Positions 61,070 to 64,000 of a stretch of 64,000 nucleotides of DNA are shown here, one piece after another (the stretch's first letter is position 1; each line of letters starts with the position of its first letter). The translations under genes and the position numbers were made by a program. Source of the DNA: Stramentimicrobium sp964433555. Its GTDB lineage: Bacteria; Atribacterota; Phoenicimicrobiia; Phoenicimicrobiales; Stramentimicrobiaceae. Below the pieces are notes generated by a model. That model saw only the letters and a list, made by a program, of their open reading frames with translations, searched no databases and was not told the DNA's origin. Location of the stretch: positions 10,938 to 74,937 of the forward strand of contig CAYSRG010000010.1 of the NCBI GenBank assembly GCA_964433555.1, given 5' to 3'.

Positions 61070-62644
61070 ATGTATGATTTACTAATCAAAAATGGAAGAA
61101 TTTATAATGGCAGCAGTTCAGTTTCTTATATTTCCGATATTGGTATTAAAGATGACAAAATAGTGAGAATTGATAATTTATCGAATCAACAGTCTAGAGG
61201 AATTATCGATGCCTCAAATTTATCTATAATGCCAGGTTTTATTGATACGCATTGCCACTCGGATATGGCTCTTTTATATGATAAACAGCATATAAATGCT
61301 TTATATCAAGGGATAACCACGGAAATATTAGGTCAAGATGGACTATCTTATGCCCCTTTATCATATGATAAATTAAAAATGTATGCAAAATTTAATGCAG
61401 GACTAAATGGATATTTTGAAGAAATTAATCTTGATTTTACAGATGTAGAAAGTTATCTAAGTAAATTTCACAATAAAGCTTCTGTCAATGTAGCTTATCA
61501 AATACCTCATGGAGCAATTAGACTTGAAGTATTAGGTTTTATTGATATGCCTCTACATGGATATCATTTAGAAAAAGCCAAAGATCTAATTAGATCTAGC
61601 TTTGATCAGGGAGCAGTTGCTTTTTCAACCGGTCTTAGTTATTTTCCCCAATCGTATTCTGATACAGATGAATTAACTGAGTTATCCAAGGTGTGTGTTG
61701 AATATAATGCACCTTTTGTAATTCATTTACGTTCAGTATTTAGAGATAGATTTTTTAATCCTATAGAAGAGGCAATTGAAGTAGCAAGGCGTTCTGGTGT
61801 AAGACTACATTTTTCACATTTTAGAACAGATGATAAAAATTGTGGGAAAGTTACCGAATTATTAAAACCAATTGAAAAGGCTATAGAAGAAGGTTTAAAT
61901 ATTACAATGGAATTTTATCCTTATTACTCAGGTAGTGGATATGCTGTATGTTTTCTCCCTCCTTGGGCTGTAGAAGGAGGGTATGAATCAACATTAGAGA
62001 AATTAAAAAATCCTCTTTTAAGAAAAAGGATTGTAGATGGAATGAAAGCAAATAAAATTCCGACGGAGGGTACTTTTACGCATCTCAAGGAAAATAAAAA
62101 ATATATTGGTATAGACTTTAAGGATGTTGCAAAAAAAAGAAATCAATCTGTGGAAGATATGATTTGCGATATCATGATAGAGGAAGATCTTGAAGTAGGA
62201 TTTAGAGGGAATCCAACTATTAATGAAGAGAAGATAAAGCAAATGGATAAGGATTTCATTTGTCTATTGTCAAGACCATATTATATGGTTGGAACAGATG
62301 GGATACCTATTGGTTTAAAACCTCACCCAAGAGCCTTTGGATCATTTCCAAAAATTTTGAAATTAGCAAAACAATATGGGATGTCATACGAGATTTTATC
62401 AAATAGAACATCCTTTTTACCTGCTAAAACGTTTAATTTAAAAAATAGAGGTGCTATTAAAAAAAACTACATTGCAGATATTGTAATATTTGATCCTGAA
62501 AATATAAAAGATAATGCAACATATAAAGATCCTAGAAGACCACCAGATGGAATAGAATATGTCATTGTAAACGGGGAAATAGCTGTTTTCAAGGGAAAGG
62601 CAACAGGTTTATTTGCAGGTAAGTCCATAAAAAGGGGACAATAA
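61070..62644 (+). CDS. Amidohydrolase, N-acyl-D-amino-acid deacylase (D-aminoacylase)-like
   Basis: The 524-residue protein has the amidohydrolase barrel: LLIKNGRIYNGSSSVSYISD, MPGFIDTHCHSDMALL with the H-x-H metal pair, ITTEILGQDGLSYAP, VIHLRSV and LHFSHFRTD with two more metal histidines, and MVGTDGIPIG with the catalytic aspartate. The D-aminoacylase bridging cysteine (usually GNCGFS) is replaced in GQDGLS, so the metal centre differs. It would split an N-acyl or cyclic amide bond in the cytoplasm. Linked to an ABC importer, SelA-like and RidA-like genes, it probably releases the amino compound degraded by them. ACAGGAGTATAATT precedes the ATG. Confidence 0.83.
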   Translation: MYDLLIKNGRIYNGSSSVSYISDIGIKDDKIVRIDNLSNQQSRGIIDASNLSIMPGFIDTHCHSDMALLYDKQHINALYQGITTEILGQDGLSYAPLSYDKLKMYAKFNAGLNGYFEEINLDFTDVESYLSKFHNKASVNVAYQIPHGAIRLEVLGFIDMPLHGYHLEKAKDLIRSSFDQGAVAFSTGLSYFPQSYSDTDELTELSKVCVEYNAPFVIHLRSVFRDRFFNPIEEAIEVARRSGVRLHFSHFRTDDKNCGKVTELLKPIEKAIEEGLNITMEFYPYYSGSGYAVCFLPPWAVEGGYESTLEKLKNPLLRKRIVDGMKANKIPTEGTFTHLKENKKYIGIDFKDVAKKRNQSVEDMICDIMIEEDLEVGFRGNPTINEEKIKQMDKDFICLLSRPYYMVGTDGIPIGLKPHPRAFGSFPKILKLAKQYGMSYEILSNRTSFLPAKTFNLKNRGAIKKNYIADIVIFDPENIKDNATYKDPRRPPDGIEYVIVNGEIAVFKGKATGLFAGKSIKRGQ

Positions 62645-64000
62645 TATTTTTCTAAATTGTAATAATCCATTTATTTTATAGTTGTATTATGTCCATGATT
62701 TGCTTAGACATCAGCTCTCTCCTATAACAATAGTTTTCAACCATTGCGTTTTGATATTATCCGAAGATGTAAAAAATGTACTAAGTATATTTTCCCATTT
62801 ACTAGAAATATATAAAATTATATGCTTAATTTTTATCTAATTTTAATCAGCTTCTTCTTCCCATTTAATTCTTGGTAGGCATAATTTCTATATTATTTCT
62901 TGTGATAAAAGGAGATTTTTACTATTACTATTACTTTAGATATATATATTAATAGAAAAAAGTTTTATCTATGGACCATCCTGGAGATCTTACCCATCTT
63001 GACACTACAGTATTCTGAAGAGGGTAATTTTTATTGAAATTAGCAGTGATATTATTATTTTGTTGGATATATAGTTTGTACAAATTTATTAAATTTACTG
63101 GAGTACTTAAAAGCTTATCCAGGCAAATACAAAAGTATCGGTTTACCTAAAATTACTCACAAAGTATCCTTTTTCCGGATTGGTGTCATAACTGGAAAGA
63201 ATAGTTAAAAGAATTACAGTAATTGAACAAGAAATAATATCAGCCCGGAAAGCTTTCATCTCTTTAACTCCTTCGGTGTTATATTTGGGATGATTAAGGA
63301 TGATAAACCGAAAAACGCAATTCTTAAGGCTAATTTCTATGAACCAGTCTTTCAAGAGTTTAATCATAGTTTTACCGGTTACTATAGTTTCCGGCATCTG
63401 TCTGGTCGAGTGAGAAGAACCAATGATAAAGGTAAAGTTCGAATCAGCCATCAAGTATATTAAGGGCAATTTTTCCTTAGATGTCAATTTGTAGATTAAT
63501 ATGATTTATAAAGAAGACTGAAAAAGTGGAATCAAAGGATTAAGCAGCAAATACATAGTAATACCTGCAAAGTATACCCTGAATGTCATGTCTAAATAGA
63601 TTACAACTACTTACATAGGACCTCAACTGCCTTGGAGTGAGTGATACACCATTCGATAATCATATAGATCAATGGTCTAAGTTCCCTGGTGAAAGATCTA
63701 AAGAGGAATAGGAATGAAAGCTGATTGAAGTTTATGAGAATATTTTAAAAATCTAATTTTACTTCGCTATTTTAATTGACTTTAAGAAACTGAAGTAAAA
63801 ATTTTAAAAATATATTTATTATTTATGATATTAAGTCCAGTAAATTATAGTATTTGATGCCTATTTTGAACTGTTGAGATAATTCTTAATCAAAGAGGTA
63901 ATTATAACTGAAAGTAGAAACATTTTTACGGTAAAAGAAATTACCGTCTGTGTCAAATTTTTGTGGGTACTTTTTTCTGCTGTCAAAATGTTCCTGGTTA
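62645..64000. other. Long gene-poor stretch, probably decayed mobile DNA
   Basis: No convincing intact gene is seen in about 1.35 kb. At 62971 a short plus-strand frame reads MDHPGDLTHLDTTVF before a stop; PGDLxHLD resembles the start of an rve-type transposase catalytic domain, but the frame is broken. A minus-strand frame at 63143-63487 (114 codons) lacks a ribosome site and has no family resemblance. Near the right edge, ACGGTAA (63928-63934) and TTACCGT (63941-63947) form a palindrome, followed by two related blocks TGTCAAATTTTTGTG and TGTCAAAATGTTC, a pattern like the multiple transposase sites at IS21-type ends. Confidence 0.4.

Noticed and set aside
63143..63487. 114-codon minus-strand frame
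   Set aside because: No ribosome site, unconvincing composition, no recognised family, and it lies in a stretch that looks decayed on both strands.
1..64000. tRNA, rRNA or CRISPR arrays
   Set aside because: No cloverleaf-like, rRNA-like or regularly spaced repeat sequences were noticed on reading; without a covariance search this is not proof of absence.

Overview
The window is AT-rich (roughly one third G+C by eye) and densely coding. It probably comes from an anaerobic, sugar-fermenting, deep-branching bacterium such as Atribacterota or a Thermotogota-like lineage. The hints are an archaeal-type prolyl-tRNA synthetase, a Clp1/Grc3-like polynucleotide kinase, an NfeD-slipin pair, and many sugar-acid transporters (ABC, TRAP and TTT types) with KDG/KDPG genes and an inositol pathway of the kind known from Thermotoga. 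This taxonomic guess is inference; no rRNA or tRNA gene is visible. REGION 1 (1-11086) is an accessory island: a tyrosine recombinase tail, a two-methyltransferase type II restriction-modification system, a DUF3800 gene with a split membrane/HEAT protein, an HTH-Panacea (SocA/DUF4065) regulator overlapping a 48-codon Trp-rich ORF, a mazEF module bracketed by a 50-bp palindromic repeat, a membrane TPR protein, an IS1595-type insertion sequence with an in-frame amber stop, and a patatin. REGION 2 (11330-17617) is housekeeping: proS, an EF-Tu-domain-2-like protein, slipin and NfeD on the minus strand, a Clp1-like kinase and an EamA transporter. REGION 3 (17618-30647) holds a decayed IS end, then a plus-strand inositol gene set: a ribose/inositol-type ABC transporter, a UroD-fold protein, IolG-like, LacI, IolM-like, IolN-like and IolO-like enzymes (the oxidative route through diketo-inositol to 5-keto-L-gluconate and D-tagaturonate), interrupted by a MITE-like element, and a ThDP enzyme. 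REGION 4 (30648-46998) is a uronate/KDG cluster: TRAP transporter, KduI, a Gfo/Idh oxidoreductase, a TRAP permease relic, a Zn dehydrogenase, an IclR regulator, KDPG aldolase fused to a VOC-like domain, KDG kinase, a second TRAP system, a 2-hydroxyacid dehydrogenase, an SDR and another oxidoreductase. REGION 5 (47000-52677) is an orphan DctP, an M24-like protein lacking most metal ligands, and a tripartite tricarboxylate transporter. REGION 6 (53357-62644) is a LacI-controlled set: Zn dehydrogenase, SelA-like PLP enzyme, RidA-like protein, CUT1 ABC transporter without its ATPase, and a D-aminoacylase-like amidohydrolase, suggesting use of an N-acylated amino compound or amino-sugar acid. REGION 7 (62645-64000) has no convincing intact gene and may contain transposase debris. 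HOW IT FITS TOGETHER: regions 3 and 4 can converge, because D-tagaturonate from inositol can be reduced and dehydrated to KDG, and KDG kinase and KDPG aldolase are here; tagaturonate reductase and altronate dehydratase are not. Three promoter regions (before the first TRAP operon, before iclR, before the orphan dctP) carry tandem 17-bp palindromes related to ATTCTATAATATAGAAT with starts exactly 20 bp apart, which predicts an IclR regulon.
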